NCBI GenBank assembly: GCA_028691835.1
Contig: JAQUYN010000013.1
Location: 1-44,515 of the forward strand
DNA length: 44,515 nucleotides
DNA from: Alphaproteobacteria bacterium
Lineage (GTDB): Bacteria > Pseudomonadota > Alphaproteobacteria > UBA9219
Reading direction: 5' to 3'
The position numbers were made by a program, and so were the translations under genes. Of this stretch, positions 43,885-44,515 are shown in pieces. The notes below the pieces were generated by a model. That model was not told the DNA's origin. It ran no database searches and worked only from the letters and a program-made list of their open reading frames with translations. How positions within the stretch are numbered: position 1 is the first letter of the stretch; each line of letters opens with the position of its first letter.

Positions 43885-44515
43885 TTAATCAGTGGGCTTG
43901 TGTTGCGAGAGAAGTTTTTCGACCCCCGCCATCACTGCTTCAATTGTCAGGCTGCCCATGAGCAGAGGTGTGTTGGCCCCCGGGTAGGGCTGCATGGCAA
44001 AGAGTTCTTTACGGCTCTCTGGCGTGCGTACAGCGAGCGCACGCGGGCCATGGGGCCCATAGATGCGGTCGTTGCTCGGACCGAATAGGCCGAGGGTAGG
44101 GGCCGCCATGGCTGAACTCATATGCATCAGCCCTGAATCGTTGCCGATAAACAAGTGCGCTTTGCTAAGGCAAGCCGCAACGGTCAGAAGATCGTTGCCG
44201 ATCAGGTCAATGATTTGTTCAGGAGGAAAGGCATCAAGAAGCGGTTGAACCTGTGCCCGTTCATGTGGGGCCGCCACAATCATCAGACGTGCATGAGGCA
44301 TCAAACCCTTGTCGTCGAGAAGGCGGTGGGCAACTTCGATAAAATTCCCAATGTCCCATGATTTGGGTGCCCAGTTGGCCGCCGGGCCAAGAGCGAGTAT
44401 GGGCGAGCCAACAGAAACAAGTTGGTCGGCTTTGGCCTGCGCAGCCGCATCAATCCAAATTTTGGGAAGCGGTGGCGGTGCAAGTTTGAAGATGCTGGCA
44501 TGATCTTCAAGTTTG
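43885..44515 (-). CDS. Family 9 glycosyltransferase (heptosyltransferase-like), 5' end beyond window
   Basis: About 209 C-terminal residues are seen, entering from the right edge. PILALGPAANWAPKSWD (acceptor/donor cleft), RLMIVAAPHERAQVQPLL and LSKAHLFIGNDSGLMHMSSAMAAPTLGLFGPSNDRIYGPHG are hallmarks of the GT9 ADP-heptose:LPS heptosyltransferase fold. It probably adds a sugar to lipopolysaccharide core on the cytoplasmic face. The stop is at 43885, about 60 bp from a family B repeat. Which heptosyltransferase (or another GT9 enzyme) cannot be told from this part. Confidence 0.9.
   Translation of the reverse strand, partial: KLEDHASIFKLAPPPLPKIWIDAAAQAKADQLVSVGSPILALGPAANWAPKSWDIGNFIEVAHRLLDDKGLMPHARLMIVAAPHERAQVQPLLDAFPPEQIIDLIGNDLLTVAACLSKAHLFIGNDSGLMHMSSAMAAPTLGLFGPSNDRIYGPHGPRALAVRTPESRKELFAMQPYPGANTPLLMGSLTIEAVMAGVEKLLSQHKPTD

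Overview
The window is chromosomal DNA of an alphaproteobacterium. The lineage call rests on family markers: a CcrM-type GANTC methyltransferase next to rnhB, a TrcR/DUF1013 regulator, a DUF1192 small protein, an RHH_4 protein directly after fumC, and a three-gene pntAA/pntAB/pntB transhydrogenase. Base composition looks moderate (about half G+C), and intergenic space is rich in small palindromic repeats. I cannot place it to genus; a Rhodospirillales/Micavibrio-like or related lineage is a guess.

Layout. 1-4.6 kb: ccrM (cut by the left edge), rnhB, a hypothetical gene, a lytic transglycosylase and the tRNA-modification gene tsaC. 4.8-10 kb: a 1090-residue YhdP/AsmA-like envelope protein, a small exported protein, a PhzF-like gene remnant and an exported SNase-like protein. 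10.2-13.2 kb: fumC, an RHH_4 protein and a UbiB/ABC1 kinase-like gene. 13.2-18 kb: a very large sigma-70 family factor, then fabG and fabD. 18-22 kb: a palindromic element, an exported protein with an ESSWG motif, a family 2 glycosyltransferase, folD and yggT. 22.0-25.7 kb: tRNA-Ala(CGC) followed by a 3.6 kb AT-rich island bounded by an exact 38-bp duplication of the tRNA 3' end. The island carries a possible amidoligase-fold protein, a gene with an in-frame TAG, and a ParD/ParE pair. 25.8-29.5 kb: a frameshifted GNAT-like gene, a glycosyltransferase, trcR, a small lipoprotein and a DUF1192 gene. 29.6-33.2 kb: the pnt operon with an unexpected extra membrane protein between pntAA and pntAB. 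33.2-35.5 kb: a GH37 trehalase flanked by two repeat families. 35.5-40.4 kb: an exported protein, rplI-rpsR-rpsF, a divergent protein and an MFS transporter. 40.6-44.5 kb: ppdK, more repeats and a family 9 glycosyltransferase cut by the right edge.

How the parts fit. Most genes are housekeeping: fatty-acid initiation and reduction (fabD, fabG), folate C1 metabolism (folD), the TCA cycle (fumC), PEP/pyruvate interconversion (ppdK), NADPH supply (pnt), ribosomal proteins, envelope glycosylation (three glycosyltransferases) and cell-cycle regulation (ccrM, trcR). Overlaid on this are three families of short inverted-repeat elements, here called A, B and C. Family A copies end inside or against coding sequences and supply stop codons to neighbours. 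One A copy appears split by about 1.2 kb, and the trehalase gene sits in a nested A/B frame.

The least explained features are the sigma factor with a roughly 550-residue N-terminal extension, the tRNA-Ala island that has no integrase, and the A/B repeat system.
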